From positions 148,330 through 212,329 of the forward strand of contig NZ_PVTV01000016.1 of NCBI RefSeq assembly GCF_003003055.1: 64,000 bases of DNA, given 5' to 3'. Shown here piece after piece: positions 49,927 to 59,754 of this stretch; position 1 is the stretch's first letter, and every line of letters begins with the position of its first letter. The translations under genes and the position numbers were made by a program. A model generated the notes under the pieces. It ran no database searches. It worked only from the letters and a program-made list of their open reading frames with translations, and was not told the origin of the DNA. The DNA comes from Jezberella montanilacus. Its GTDB lineage: Bacteria > Pseudomonadota > Gammaproteobacteria > Burkholderiales > Burkholderiaceae_B.

Positions 49927-50313
49927 TCAAATCTGCATGTTCATGATCGTTTGATAAGCTGAAACGAGCTTATTACGAACCTGGACGGCTGTTTGCATAG
50001 ACAAGCTGGCTTTTTGACTGGCCATCATCACATCTGACAAAGATACAGAACTATCCCCCATCGTAAAGCGCTGACCGAGATTTTGCGATTCGTCCTGATA
50101 GCCCTTTATCTGATTTAACGAGCCTTGCAATATCTTTGAAAAATCGACCACGCTAGATGGCTGTACGCCACCTGTTGTAATGGGGTTTGCCAGAGGCGAA
50201 GCTAGCGGTGATACGGCAGCTGCACTCGCTGGAGCGCTCGCCTGCGATCCGATGTTGCGCAATTGGGCGAGCATGGACTGGATCTGATCCGTGCCGATTC
50301 CTCCAACGTTCAT
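49927..50313 (-). CDS. fliE: Flagellar hook-basal body protein FliE
   Basis: A 128-residue protein joining MS ring and rod. FliE hallmarks are VDFSKILQGSLNQIKGYQDES and, at the C-terminus, MMASQKASLSMQTAVQVRNK then LVSAYQTIMNMQI. The start at 50313 follows GGAGGGGG; the longer frame to 50406 has no such site. It is transcribed away from fliF, so the shared 140-base gap must carry two promoters. Confidence 0.94.
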   Translation of the reverse strand: MNVGGIGTDQIQSMLAQLRNIGSQASAPASAAAVSPLASPLANPITTGGVQPSSVVDFSKILQGSLNQIKGYQDESQNLGQRFTMGDSSVSLSDVMMASQKASLSMQTAVQVRNKLVSAYQTIMNMQI

Positions 50314-50453
50314 GTAACCCCCTCCTTTTTTGCGGATTGCCTCAATGTATAGCAATGTAGCAGGGGGGCGATTGAGCCTGAATGACAATAAAGTGAAAAA
50401 AAACAAGCTTATTCTAGCAATTGAAATCTACCCTATCCTCCATAATTCTTGGT

Positions 50454-52064
50454 ATGAACGGATTAAATCGGAAACTTCTGCTCGCCTTAGGGATTGCCGC
50501 TGTGCTTGCGGTGATGATCGCCTTTTGGCTTTGGAGTCAAGAGCCGAAGTACAAGGTGCTGTTCTCGAACTACAGCGATAAAGACGGTGGCGCGATCGTC
50601 GCAGTCCTCGAGCAAATGAATATTCCGTACAAGGTTTCGGATGGCGGCGCGGCCATCATGGTGCCAGCTGAACAGGTCCATCAGGCCAGACTGAAGCTGG
50701 CTGCGATGGGCTTGCCGAAAGGTGGCAACATTGGCTTTGAGCTCTTAGAAAAACAGGGCTTTGGGGTCTCTCAGTTCATCGAGCAAGTCAATTATCAGCG
50801 AGCAGTTGAAGGCGAGCTAGAGCGCAGTATTCAAGCGATCTCTGTGGTTGAAAACGCCAGAGTTCATTTGGCAATCCCCAAATCTACCGTGTTTTTAAGA
50901 GACCAGCAAAAGCCAACTGCATCGGTGCTGGTCAAGTTACAAGCCGGTCGCACGCTTGAGCGTCAGCAGGTGAGCGCTGTCTTGCACTTGGTTGCAAGCA
51001 GCGTACCCGGATTATTGGTCAACAATGTCTCCATCATTGATCAGAACGGGGATTTATTGTCTGACACGACCAAGGATAGGGCAAATCAGGTTGACCCCAG
51101 CCAGCTTAAATATGTCGAAGACTTGCAAAGAGGGATCGCTGCGAGAGTTGAAGCGATCATTACGCCCATTGTCGGGTTGAAAAACGTACTGGCAAGGGCC
51201 AATGCTGAAATCGATTTCTCGTCTTTGGAAGAAGCAAGAGAAGAATACAAACCAAACAAAAATCAAGACAATGCTGTGATTCGCAGCCAGCAGACAAACG
51301 AGTCATCCGCAGCAGGGGGTTCGACCGCTGCGACGGGTGTGCCGGGGGCCTTGACTAACCAACCGGGCGCCAATGCAACCGCACCGATTGTTAACGATCC
51401 GAACGCAGTTGGTGGTGCAGACGGCGCGCCGCCTGCTGGCCCAACCAGCAAGAACGTCACGGTCAATTACGAGGTTGATAAAACTGTTCGCTACACCCAG
51501 AAAACAACGGGGGTAATCAAACGTCTATCTGTTGCAGTGGTTGTCAATCAAAAGCAGGAAGTCGTAGACGGTAAACTCGTACCGCGAGCCCTGACGGATG
51601 ATGAGAAAAAACAAATCACAGATTTGGCAAAACAAGCAATGGGCTATAGCGAAGCCAGAGGGGATACGATCAGTGTCGTGAACTCGGCGTTCGTGCCTGA
51701 AAAGATTGAAAACTTGCCCGACTTGCCTATTTGGCGCAATCCCGATATTGTTGAACCCGCTAAAGACTTTGGCAGGATAGCGCTAGGGGTTATTGTGTTG
51801 TTCTTCTTATATCAGCGTGCTTTAAAGCCAATGGTTACCAGGCTGATCGAGGCCTTGAGCCCTCAAGAAGAAGTCTATCAGCCGCAGGCGGCTCTCTTAG
51901 CGGACGATTCCTCCGCCATGCTCGAGCCACCGACGCAACAAGAGGCTGCGGTTGCGCGCAATTATGCTGATAATTTAGCGCAGGCCAAGGCCCTGGCGAT
52001 GGAAAACCCCAAGCTGGTCGCCAATGTGGTGTCCTCTTGGATAGCGGGTGCTGGCAATGGCTGA
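50454..52064 (+). CDS. fliF: Flagellar MS-ring protein FliF
   Basis: A 536-residue membrane ring protein. The first membrane helix is at residues ~9-28, followed by YscJ-like ring-building domain (PKGGNIGFELLEKQGFGVSQ, SIQAISVVENARVHLAIPK). A variable insert of Ala/Gly/Pro-rich sequence is at ~285-340, and the second helix is at ~440-460 (FGRIALGVIVLFFLYQRALK). The C-terminal tail (ALAMENPKLVANVVSSWI) binds FliG. The ATG at 50454 is used; a TTG 33 bases earlier is possible. It is first of the fliFGHIJK run, overlapping fliG. Confidence 0.95.
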   Translation: MNGLNRKLLLALGIAAVLAVMIAFWLWSQEPKYKVLFSNYSDKDGGAIVAVLEQMNIPYKVSDGGAAIMVPAEQVHQARLKLAAMGLPKGGNIGFELLEKQGFGVSQFIEQVNYQRAVEGELERSIQAISVVENARVHLAIPKSTVFLRDQQKPTASVLVKLQAGRTLERQQVSAVLHLVASSVPGLLVNNVSIIDQNGDLLSDTTKDRANQVDPSQLKYVEDLQRGIAARVEAIITPIVGLKNVLARANAEIDFSSLEEAREEYKPNKNQDNAVIRSQQTNESSAAGGSTAATGVPGALTNQPGANATAPIVNDPNAVGGADGAPPAGPTSKNVTVNYEVDKTVRYTQKTTGVIKRLSVAVVVNQKQEVVDGKLVPRALTDDEKKQITDLAKQAMGYSEARGDTISVVNSAFVPEKIENLPDLPIWRNPDIVEPAKDFGRIALGVIVLFFLYQRALKPMVTRLIEALSPQEEVYQPQAALLADDSSAMLEPPTQQEAAVARNYADNLAQAKALAMENPKLVANVVSSWIAGAGNG

Positions 52065-53058
52065 AGATGATGGCGTCACGCGATCAGCAGTCCTGCTGCT
52101 AGCGCTTGGCGAGGACGGTGCCGCCGAGGTGATGAAGTACCTCGGTCCGCGTGAGGTTCAGCGCTTGGGCGTAGCGATGGCGACATTGACCAACGTCGAT
52201 CATGCTCAAGTCGAAGCCGCGTTGGAGAAGTTTTCAGAAGCGACAAGCGATTCGTCGGCTTTCGGCAAAGACTCTGACGAGTTCGTACGGACCGTGCTGG
52301 TTAAGGCGTTGGGCGAGGACATCGCGAGCGGTGTGATCGAACGCATTCTGAACAAGCGTGAGGCGAGCGGTATAGAGGGCCTGAAATGGATGGATGCGCA
52401 GACGGTTGCTGACCTCATCCGACAAGAGCACCCTCAGATCATTGCAACGATCCTGGTTCACCTCGAGCCTGATCAAGCTTCTTCTGTTATTGCCTGTTTT
52501 ACGCCACGCTTGCGACAAGATGTTATGTTGCGCATCGCGACCCTGGATAACGTCAAGCCAACAGCACTCAAAGAGCTTAATGATGTGCTGACAAGGTTGT
52601 TATCGGGTAGTGAAGGCGCCAATAAAAAGAGTATTGGCGGTGTTCGCGTCGCTGCCTCCATCATGAACTTTATGAACTCTGAAGTCGAGAGCAGTCTGAT
52701 TGAAGGCATCAAGGGCTTTGATGAAGACATGGCGCAAGAGATTGTCGATGAGATGTTTATTTTTGATGACATCTCAGAGCTACCAGACGCCAGTGTTCAG
52801 TTGCTTTTGCGGGATATTCCATCCGAGTCATTGGTAATCGCACTCAAGGGCGCAAGTTCAGGCTTACGCAATAAAATTTATGGAAACATGTCGGCTCGTG
52901 CGAGTGAAATGTTGAAAGAAGATCTCGAGAATCGAGGCCCAGTTAAGTTGTCTGACGTCGAGGCGCAACAGAAAACGATTTTGCAACTTGTGCGCAAAAT
53001 GGCGGATGACGGGACAATTATGCTGTCGAGTAAAGGTGGAGACGAGCAATATGTCTAA
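52057..53058 (+). CDS. fliG: Flagellar motor switch protein FliG
   Basis: A 333-residue rotor protein. The N-terminal domain (AVLLLALGEDGAAEVMKYLG), the EHPQIIATIL-type middle motif (QEHPQIIATILVHLEPDQAS) and the C-terminal torque helix (LIEGIKGFDEDMAQEIVDEM) all match. Charged residues for stator contact are in the LRDIPSESLVIALKGASSGL and RASEMLKEDLENRGPVKLSD regions. The ATG at 52057 overlaps the fliF stop; its own stop overlaps fliH. Confidence 0.96.
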   Translation: MAEDDGVTRSAVLLLALGEDGAAEVMKYLGPREVQRLGVAMATLTNVDHAQVEAALEKFSEATSDSSAFGKDSDEFVRTVLVKALGEDIASGVIERILNKREASGIEGLKWMDAQTVADLIRQEHPQIIATILVHLEPDQASSVIACFTPRLRQDVMLRIATLDNVKPTALKELNDVLTRLLSGSEGANKKSIGGVRVAASIMNFMNSEVESSLIEGIKGFDEDMAQEIVDEMFIFDDISELPDASVQLLLRDIPSESLVIALKGASSGLRNKIYGNMSARASEMLKEDLENRGPVKLSDVEAQQKTILQLVRKMADDGTIMLSSKGGDEQYV

Positions 53059-53701
53059 CGCCTTTGCAAGATCGAGTTTTAACACCTCCAAGCAAGGTAG
53101 TGGATTCGCTGATTTGTTTGAGACTAAACAGAACCTGGAAGCCCAGGAAGCCCTGGTTGTATCACCCGAAAAAATCAAGCAGATTTACGAGAAAGCCTAT
53201 ACCGATGGCTATGAGCGGGGGATGAGCGAAGGTCATCAGCAGGCGCTCGAAGCCGGTAGGCAGATGGTCGAAACTGAGCGGCGTATGCTCGCCGAATTGC
53301 TAGTTAATTTTCAGCAAGTGATTGACCGCAAAAATATTGAGACTGCTGAAGAGCTTCTCAAGCTGTCGTTGGATATCGCGAAGGCGATGTTACGAGCTAA
53401 GCTCGATGTTGATCCTAAGGTGTGTTTGCCCATTATTAGCGAGGCAATCGCAAGCTTGTCCGTTCTGCAGGCGCCATTGCGCTTAAGTTTGAATCCGGCT
53501 GATGTCGAAGTCGTCAATCGTTACATGATGGCTGATTTGCAGGATCAGGGCTGGACCCTGATTGAAGATGACAGTATCGAATCGGGCGGGTGCATCGTGC
53601 AAACTGCTACGAACACGGTCGATGCAACGAATCCGAGCCGCTGGCGCCGGATCAGTGAGGCGTTGGGGCAATCTGATGATTGGCAGGAGTCAAAATCGTG
53701 A
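53051..53701 (+). CDS. fliH: Flagellar assembly protein FliH
   Basis: A 216-residue regulator of the export ATPase FliI. The Gly-rich/acidic helical part is [20 protein letters not shown], and the C-terminal FliI-binding region includes [17 protein letters not shown] and [13 protein letters not shown]. The start at 53051 follows GGAG and overlaps the fliG end; the longer frame from 52988 is inside fliG. The stop overlaps the fliI GTG. Confidence 0.92.
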   Translation: MSNAFARSSFNTSKQGSGFADLFETKQNLEAQEALVVSPEKIKQIYEKAYTDGYERGMSEGHQQALEAGRQMVETERRMLAELLVNFQQVIDRKNIETAEELLKLSLDIAKAMLRAKLDVDPKVCLPIISEAIASLSVLQAPLRLSLNPADVEVVNRYMMADLQDQGWTLIEDDSIESGGCIVQTATNTVDATNPSRWRRISEALGQSDDWQESKS

Positions 53702-55137
53702 CCGGTGCTCAGATCCTTGACGACCCGACTACCCTTGGCGAAGCGCGTATCGTGAGCCAGACAACTGGCTGGCAAGAGCTATCGGCTAGCTTATCCAAAT
53801 CCTTGAGCAAGCTAGACACTTTTGAAGTAGCTGGCAAAATTACTCGTGTAGCTGGCCTCGTTATCGAAGCAGCAGGTCTGCACATGCCCATCGGGAGTCT
53901 TTGTTACATTCGGCTTGAGGATGACAAAATGCTCGAGGCAGAAGTCGTCGGCTTTGAAAACGGTAATTTGTTACTGATGCCCTACGGTGGTACCGAAGGC
54001 GTGGGCCCCGCTTCGAAAATCCTATCCAGAAAACATAATAGCAAGAGCGGTCAGCCCCCACCTGGTCAGCTGCCAGTCGGTGCGTGCCTGTTAGGCCGTG
54101 TCCTGGATGCCAGTGCGCAACCGCTTGATGATAAGGGGCCGTTGAATGCGACCGAGTTTGCATCCATGCATGCCCAGCCAATCAATCCATTGAATCGCAC
54201 GCCGATTGACACCATTCTCGATGTTGGGGTGAGGGCAATCAATGGCTTGCTTACAGTTGGGCGTGGTCAAAGGATGGGCGTATTTGCCGGTTCTGGCGTG
54301 GGTAAGAGCGTTTTGCTTGGCATGATGGCACGTTATACCGATGCCGAGATCATCGTCGTTGGATTGATTGGTGAGCGAGGCCGGGAGGTCAAAGAATTTA
54401 TCGAAGAGATTCTTGGTCCTGAGACCTTGCTCAAGACCGCTGTCATCGCAGCGCCTGCCGACGCCCCGGCCTTAATGCGTCTTCAGGGGGCACGCTACGC
54501 TTGCACCATCGCCGAATATTTCAGAGATCAGGGCAAGCATGTTTTGCTTATCATGGATTCACTGACTCGCTATGCGATGGCGCAGCGCGAGATCGCTTTG
54601 GCAATTGGCGAACCACCTGCCACTAAGGGTTATCCGCCTTCAGTATTTGCTAAGTTGCCAGTGCTGGTTGAGCGTGCAGGTAACGGTGAGCCCGGTGGCG
54701 GTTCGATTACCGGGTTTTACACTGTTTTGACCGAGGGCGATGATCAGCAAGATCCGATAGCGGACTCTGCGCGTGCGATTTTGGATGGCCATATTGTGCT
54801 CGACCGAGCTTTGGCTGAAAGTGGTCATTATCCCGCCATCGATATCGAACAATCGATTAGCCGTGTCATGTACGCCATCGTCACCGCGGATCATCAGCGC
54901 GACGCTCGCCGGCTCAAGCAACTGACATCTCGCTACAACCGAAACGTCGACCTGATCAACGTAGGTGCTTATTCTGCTGGGAGTGATCCAGTTTTGGACG
55001 AGGCAATCCGAAAGCGGCAGATCGTGGAGTCTTTTTTGCAACAGGATAGAACCGAACGATCGGATGTCCCGACCAGCATTCAAGGATTGGCGGCATTATT
55101 TTCAGATGCTGATACCAGCACAACGGCAGGACGCTGA
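53698..55137 (+). CDS. fliI: Flagellum-specific ATP synthase FliI
   Basis: A 479-residue export ATPase related to F1-beta. It has a GTG start after AGGAG, overlapping the fliH stop. Walker A is [16 protein letters not shown] near residue 195, Walker [19 protein letters not shown], and the Pro-rich ring [18 protein letters not shown]. The N-terminal ~40 residues bind FliH. It energises substrate unfolding at the gate with FliH and FliJ. Confidence 0.96.
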   Translation: MTGAQILDDPTTLGEARIVSQTTGWQELSASLSKSLSKLDTFEVAGKITRVAGLVIEAAGLHMPIGSLCYIRLEDDKMLEAEVVGFENGNLLLMPYGGTEGVGPASKILSRKHNSKSGQPPPGQLPVGACLLGRVLDASAQPLDDKGPLNATEFASMHAQPINPLNRTPIDTILDVGVRAINGLLTVGRGQRMGVFAGSGVGKSVLLGMMARYTDAEIIVVGLIGERGREVKEFIEEILGPETLLKTAVIAAPADAPALMRLQGARYACTIAEYFRDQGKHVLLIMDSLTRYAMAQREIALAIGEPPATKGYPPSVFAKLPVLVERAGNGEPGGGSITGFYTVLTEGDDQQDPIADSARAILDGHIVLDRALAESGHYPAIDIEQSISRVMYAIVTADHQRDARRLKQLTSRYNRNVDLINVGAYSAGSDPVLDEAIRKRQIVESFLQQDRTERSDVPTSIQGLAALFSDADTSTTAGR

Positions 55138-55142
55138 ACACC

Positions 55143-55607
55143 ATGGCTAAATCTACCTCCTCGTTAGAAACCTTGCTCGAGTTGACACAGAAAGCCGTCG
55201 ATGAAGCCTCAATTGAGTTAGCTCAGATTAATCAGCAGCTATCGGAAGCCGAAAATCAGTGGCAAACATTGAGTGAATATCGACAGCAGTATATGGAAGA
55301 ACACATTGATCAATTGACCTCTGGTATCCACCTTGAGCAGTTATCAAACTTTAAATTGTTCGTGACTAATCTGGATAAAACCATGCAGGGCCAACAACAG
55401 GTGGTTGACCGGTGTCGGCTCATGGCTGAAGAGCAAAGACTAGCTTGGCAAGCATGCAAGAGAAAGCAGATGTCTTTTGAGGTGCTGCTGGAAAAAGAAA
55501 TGCATAAACGCAACGTTGCGGAGCTAAAACGTGAACAAAAAGCGACGGATGAGTTTGTGAACGCTCGCGCTGCTGTAAAGTTAATAAAGAAACGGACACA
55601 GCCATAA
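55143..55607 (+). CDS. fliJ: Flagellar export protein FliJ
   Basis: A 154-residue coiled-coil protein. Nearly the whole chain is helical, with LETLLELTQKAVDEASIELA and CKRKQMSFEVLLEKEMHKRN typical of FliJ. It works as the stalk in the FliI hexamer and as an escort for chaperones. The ATG is five bases after the fliI stop; its stop overlaps the fliK start. Confidence 0.9.
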   Translation: MAKSTSSLETLLELTQKAVDEASIELAQINQQLSEAENQWQTLSEYRQQYMEEHIDQLTSGIHLEQLSNFKLFVTNLDKTMQGQQQVVDRCRLMAEEQRLAWQACKRKQMSFEVLLEKEMHKRNVAELKREQKATDEFVNARAAVKLIKKRTQP

Positions 55608-56818
55608 TGAATACAAACGTGACCAACCCCGGGCTCACACAGTTGGCGGACACTAGTCCGACCAAAAGACTGCTGACCCAGTCGCCTGTGACGAACAAGG
55701 CGGGGTCGGTCAGTTTTTCTCAACTGCTACAACAGCGTGAGCAAGGACAAGATGTCGCCACCGCGGCAATGAAGTCTGGTCAACAGCAAGATGCTCAACG
55801 TAGTGAGGCGGCAAAACGTCGCCATGAGGCTGAAAATCGTGAAAATAAAGCAGGCTTGAGTCAAGCTAACACTCAGGGCGCTGCCGCAAATGTATCCAGT
55901 CGAGCAGCTCAGGGCAGCGCTTCAAGCACCGGTAATCAAGGTGCAGGCGTAGCCGCAGAAGAAGAGCACAGGATGTTTGGAGACGCATTTAATGCGAGCA
56001 CAACGTTTTCTCGGGCTACACGATTAAGCACCGTTACGATACCTTCCGCTGACAAAAACAAAGACTCGGGCGTTGCCGAGCACTTAAGCGCCGATGATGC
56101 AGCGAAGGGCTCAGGTCAACGGTTAGTCAAGACTAACTTTAGGACAAATGATGCTGGCAAGTCGGGTCGTTCGCTGAATGAACTGGTTGTTAAACCCAAT
56201 CAAAGCAATTTGATGGCGAATAAAATTGACGGCCAATCTGCCGAGCAAGAGCAACAAGACACGAGGTCCGGCGCTGAGGCTGAGGTGAATCTCACTATGT
56301 CGGCAGTAGCTGCAAAAGACAACTTGGTAGCAAAAGATAGTAGTGGTTCCTCGTACACAGCAACGCCGCCAAATACGGAACCTTACTTCATGCAGTCCCG
56401 CCTGGATGGGGGGGGATGGCATACCGAGATGAGTCAAAGAATTGTCTGGATGTGCCAAGGCGAGCATCAATCAGCTGTTTTAACCTTGAACCCGCCCAAT
56501 TTAGGCCCATTAAAAATCGAAATCCAAGCACACCGCAATGTCATCACGGCGAATTTTGTGTCGGATAACCCCGAAGTCAGACAAGCGCTGGCTGACGGAT
56601 TTCCTGCACTTAAAAGTGCAATGTCCAACGCAGGCGTTGTCTTGGATCGTGCGACGGTTCTGGGTAACAGCGGTGCGAGTGAAACTGGACAATCGAGTAC
56701 CCCCAACCAATTAATTGCGAAGAGATTTGTATCTAACCATGCATTACCGAAAGCGAATCCTGACTCAGATCAACCGGGTGGCTCCTTGGGCCACGGATTA
56801 GTGGACACCTTTGCCTAA
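55607..56818 (+). CDS. fliK: Flagellar hook-length control protein FliK
   Basis: A 403-residue secreted ruler. The N-terminal ~270 residues are low-complexity, Gln/Ala/Ser-rich and typical of the ruler part. The C-terminal domain (~280-380) holds the FliK_C motif: SAVLTLNPPNLGPLKIEIQA, VITANFVSDNPEVRQALADG and LKSAMSNAGVVLDRATVLGN. It is in a 1-base overlap with fliJ. It is the true FliK, beside the FliK-like gene at 48702. Confidence 0.92.
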   Translation: MNTNVTNPGLTQLADTSPTKRLLTQSPVTNKAGSVSFSQLLQQREQGQDVATAAMKSGQQQDAQRSEAAKRRHEAENRENKAGLSQANTQGAAANVSSRAAQGSASSTGNQGAGVAAEEEHRMFGDAFNASTTFSRATRLSTVTIPSADKNKDSGVAEHLSADDAAKGSGQRLVKTNFRTNDAGKSGRSLNELVVKPNQSNLMANKIDGQSAEQEQQDTRSGAEAEVNLTMSAVAAKDNLVAKDSSGSSYTATPPNTEPYFMQSRLDGGGWHTEMSQRIVWMCQGEHQSAVLTLNPPNLGPLKIEIQAHRNVITANFVSDNPEVRQALADGFPALKSAMSNAGVVLDRATVLGNSGASETGQSSTPNQLIAKRFVSNHALPKANPDSDQPGGSLGHGLVDTFA

Positions 56819-56820
56819 AA

Positions 56821-58074
56821 ATGATCAAAAAAATCCCCATTGAAGAGATTCGTATCGGCATGTACCTGGAAAAATTGCCGGGTAGCTGGCTAGAACGCTC
56901 TTTTTGGCGTTCGTCTTTCTTGATCCATGACGTGAAAACAGCCAAAAAGATCATCGAGACCGGTTGTCAATACTTCTGGATCGATACTGAAAAGGGCAGA
57001 GACATCGCGACGGCTGAAGAAAAGGCCAGAGAAAGAGCTGTGGCAGCATCCAAAAACCGTGTCGATGAGATCGCGAGTTTCTTTGCCGAGCCAAGCAAAA
57101 ATGTTCGTAAACCATCTAAAGAAGAGCTAAAAGAGGATGCCGTCGCAAAGACCGAGTCGGCGATGGCCACCGCCTCGGCTGTCCTGACGCGTTCTAAAGA
57201 AGCGGTTAACGCGATTTTCAGCAATGCGCGGTCAGGGCAAGCCATCGACATCAAAGAAGCTGAGAAGATTGTTGATGACATTGTGGATTCAGTCGAGGAA
57301 AGTTCGCACGCCATAGTGAGTGTCGCACGCAAGAAAGACGCATTCGATTTCACATCCGCGCACGCTGTGGCCGTCGCCAGCTTAATGGTTGCTCTGGCCA
57401 AAGAGCTCAAGTTGTCAGATAAAGAGGTACGCGAAGCCGGCTTGGCTGGCTTGATGCATGATCTTGGTATCGTCGGTAGCAAGCCGGAAACGGCCAGGCA
57501 GCACGGCACAACCATGACTTCAGAGGCGCTATTTGAAACGCATCACCAAGATGGTTACGAGATGCTGGTTAAAAATGGCGACGTGTCGCAAGCGGTTCTG
57601 GATGTGTGTTTGCACCACCACGAGGCAGTCGATGGCTCGGGCGTCCCGGGCGGTTTAAAGTCTGCTGAAACCAGTCAGTTGGCTAAAATGGCAAAAATTT
57701 GCGATATGTACGATTCGATGACGTCGGACCACGATCATCGTGTCGGGATGCCACCGCCATTTGCCGTTCGGCAGCTGTTGAAAAAATCTGACACCGAACT
57801 GGATGCAACGCTGCTTGAGGCCTTTGTCAGAACTGTCGGTGTCTACGCAGTGGGTAGCCTCGTCAGACTCAAATCCGACAAATTGGCGATCGTGATGGAG
57901 CAATCGACGAAGTCACTCACCACACCTAAGGTCAAAATCTTTTACTCCATTAAATCTGAGTTAAGAGTGGCACCGGAGATCGTGGATTTGTCCACGAGTG
58001 TTACCGATGAAATCGTTTCAGCTGAAGATCCGGCCAAATGGCGCCTGGATAACCTGGATGCGTTGTGGCGATAA
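56821..58074 (+). CDS. HD-GYP-type cyclic-di-GMP phosphodiesterase, DUF3391 N-terminus
   Basis: A 417-residue protein. The N-terminal DUF3391 domain (~1-70) is IPIEEIRIGMYLEKLPGSW. HD-GYP follows: SAHAVAVASLMVALAKELKL, GLMHDLGIVGSK (HD), HHQDGYEML, LHHHEAVDGSGVPGGL and MAKICDMYDSM. The metal ligands are kept, but the diagnostic GYP reads Gly-Val-Pro. Loss of the Tyr does not abolish all HD-GYP enzymes but may alter cyclic-di-GMP affinity. It starts two bases after fliK and lies between fliK and fliL, so it should be expressed with the motor and export genes. Confidence 0.9.
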   Translation: MIKKIPIEEIRIGMYLEKLPGSWLERSFWRSSFLIHDVKTAKKIIETGCQYFWIDTEKGRDIATAEEKARERAVAASKNRVDEIASFFAEPSKNVRKPSKEELKEDAVAKTESAMATASAVLTRSKEAVNAIFSNARSGQAIDIKEAEKIVDDIVDSVEESSHAIVSVARKKDAFDFTSAHAVAVASLMVALAKELKLSDKEVREAGLAGLMHDLGIVGSKPETARQHGTTMTSEALFETHHQDGYEMLVKNGDVSQAVLDVCLHHHEAVDGSGVPGGLKSAETSQLAKMAKICDMYDSMTSDHDHRVGMPPPFAVRQLLKKSDTELDATLLEAFVRTVGVYAVGSLVRLKSDKLAIVMEQSTKSLTTPKVKIFYSIKSELRVAPEIVDLSTSVTDEIVSAEDPAKWRLDNLDALWR

Positions 58075-58129
58075 CTAAGTATTTTCACAATTGTTTTGTC
58101 TGACTTGGAATAGCAATTTTATTTAAGAT

Positions 58130-58156
58130 ATTTGTTTTCTTAAATTTCGTCGATAA
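58130..58156 (+). promoter_or_regulatory. Possible sigma-28-type promoter before fliL
   Basis: GTCGATAA at 58149-58156 matches the sigma-28 -10 consensus GCCGATAA at 7 of 8 positions. ATTTGTTT at 58130-58137, 11 bases upstream, matches the TAAAGTTT -35 only at its right half. The surrounding 112-base gap is A+T-rich and is the only sizeable space in the fliF-fliR run, so a promoter here is plausible. Confidence 0.35.
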
Positions 58157-58186
58157 TGGTCACCTAGATCATTATTGGGGTGTTTA

Positions 58187-58744
58187 ATGGCGACGGCAGC
58201 AAAAAGCAAAAAAGTTGAAATACAGGAAGAAGACGAGTTCGAGGCTCCTCCTCGAAAAAAGTCAGCGGTAAAGCTAATTGTCCTCGTTCTTCTTTTGCTG
58301 ATTGTGCTCGCAGGCGTGGGTGGTGGTGTCTATTATTTTCTGACTAAAGATTCGCATCCAGCTGCAGGCGCTGAGGCTGGGCAAGAAAAGAAAGCCAAAC
58401 CCAAAGAAAAGAAAGCACCAGTCAAGCCTGCCTTCGCGACACTTGAGGCCTTCACCGTCAACCTGATGGGTGAAGAAAATCAGGATCCACAGTTTTTGCA
58501 AGTGAGCATCACGTTGCAGGCTAAGGACGCGCAAGGTGTGGATGGCATTAAAGAACATATGCCTATGGTTCGTAACAGAATGCTGCTGATCTTATCCAGT
58601 AAAAAAGCATCTGAGGTGTCAACTGCAAAAGGCAAAGATAAATTAGTCGAAGAAATTATGACTGAATTGAACAAGCCATATGAAGAGGACGACGAGGAGG
58701 AGCACGTGATTGCGGTCTTTTTTACGACCTTCATTATTCAGTAG
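58187..58744 (+). CDS. fliL: Flagellar basal body-associated protein FliL
   Basis: A 185-residue single-pass protein. The acidic N-terminus precedes a membrane helix (LIVLVLLLLIVLAGVGGGVY) at ~29-50, then a Lys/Pro-rich linker. The periplasmic domain includes FATLEAFTVNLMGEENQDPQ and KEHMPMVRNRMLLILSSKKA. It associates with stators. The start at 58187 follows GGGG; the longer frame to 58175 is unsupported. Confidence 0.92.
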   Translation: MATAAKSKKVEIQEEDEFEAPPRKKSAVKLIVLVLLLLIVLAGVGGGVYYFLTKDSHPAAGAEAGQEKKAKPKEKKAPVKPAFATLEAFTVNLMGEENQDPQFLQVSITLQAKDAQGVDGIKEHMPMVRNRMLLILSSKKASEVSTAKGKDKLVEEIMTELNKPYEEDDEEEHVIAVFFTTFIIQ

Positions 58745-58758
58745 GCGGATACCAAACC

Positions 58759-59754
58759 ATGCAAGACGGGTTTTTGAGTCAGGACGAAGTCGATGCGCTA
58801 CTAAAAGGCATCGACGATGAAGATGTCGGTTCGTACGATCAAGTTGCGGACCCGAATGAAGTACGGTCTTTCAATCTGGCGAATCAAGAGCGGATCGTTA
58901 GGGGGAGCTTGCCGACGCTTGAGATTATTCACGAGCGATTCATCCGGATGTTGCGTGTGTCGATGTTTAACTTCTTGCGGCGTACAACAGAAGTATCTGT
59001 TACCCCGATCAGAACCATGAAATATGGGGAGTTCGTTAGAAATCTGGTGGTGCCGACTAACCTGAATTTGATACACATCAAGCCGCTGAGGGGGACCGCG
59101 TTAATCGTATGTGACCCCACCTTGGTGTTCTCTGTGGTTGATTGTATGTTTGGTGGCGATGGGCGCTTTCATACTCGGGTCGAAGGCCGCGATTTCACCC
59201 AGACTGAGCAGCGTATTATTCGCCGCGTTCTCGATTTGATCTTCGAGGCTTATCAAAACTCGTGGGCGCCTGTTTATGAGCTTGAACTCGAGTATTTAAG
59301 ATCTGAGTTGAATACCCAGTTTGCCAATATTGCTACGCCAAATGAAGTTGTCGTGACCGCATCCTTCACGATTGAAGTTGGTGTTGCCATGGGTCAGATC
59401 GACCTGTGTATCCCCTATTCAATGATTGAGCCGATCAAAGATTTGCTAGCGTCGACTCTGCAGGGTGAGACGCTTGGGGCAGATGAAAGATGGGTCAAAA
59501 TGATGAGGCGTGAAATCATGCCTGCTGAGCTTGAGCTCGTCGCCAACCTTTGTACCAAAGACGTTAACGTAGCGTCTTTGCTTGAAATGAAAGTGGGGGA
59601 TGTAATCCCTTTAAATTTATCCCAAGAAATAGAAGTGACCGTTGAGAACTTACCCGTTTTAGCTTGTCGGTACGGTACATCCAACGGACAATATGCCCTT
59701 CGAGTCGAAAAACTACTGAAATTTGATAGTAACGAAACTGCCAGGAGATCTTAA
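58759..59754 (+). CDS. fliM: Flagellar motor switch protein FliM
   Basis: A 331-residue C-ring protein. The N-terminal CheY-phosphate-binding peptide LSQDEVDALLKGI is intact, so chemotactic switching should operate. The middle domain has ERFIRMLRVSMFNFLRRTTE and GRDFTQTEQRIIRRVLDLIF; the C-terminal SpoA region has EVTVENLPVLACRYGTSNGQ. It is 14 bases after fliL and its stop abuts the fliN start. Confidence 0.96.
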   Translation: MQDGFLSQDEVDALLKGIDDEDVGSYDQVADPNEVRSFNLANQERIVRGSLPTLEIIHERFIRMLRVSMFNFLRRTTEVSVTPIRTMKYGEFVRNLVVPTNLNLIHIKPLRGTALIVCDPTLVFSVVDCMFGGDGRFHTRVEGRDFTQTEQRIIRRVLDLIFEAYQNSWAPVYELELEYLRSELNTQFANIATPNEVVVTASFTIEVGVAMGQIDLCIPYSMIEPIKDLLASTLQGETLGADERWVKMMRREIMPAELELVANLCTKDVNVASLLEMKVGDVIPLNLSQEIEVTVENLPVLACRYGTSNGQYALRVEKLLKFDSNETARRS

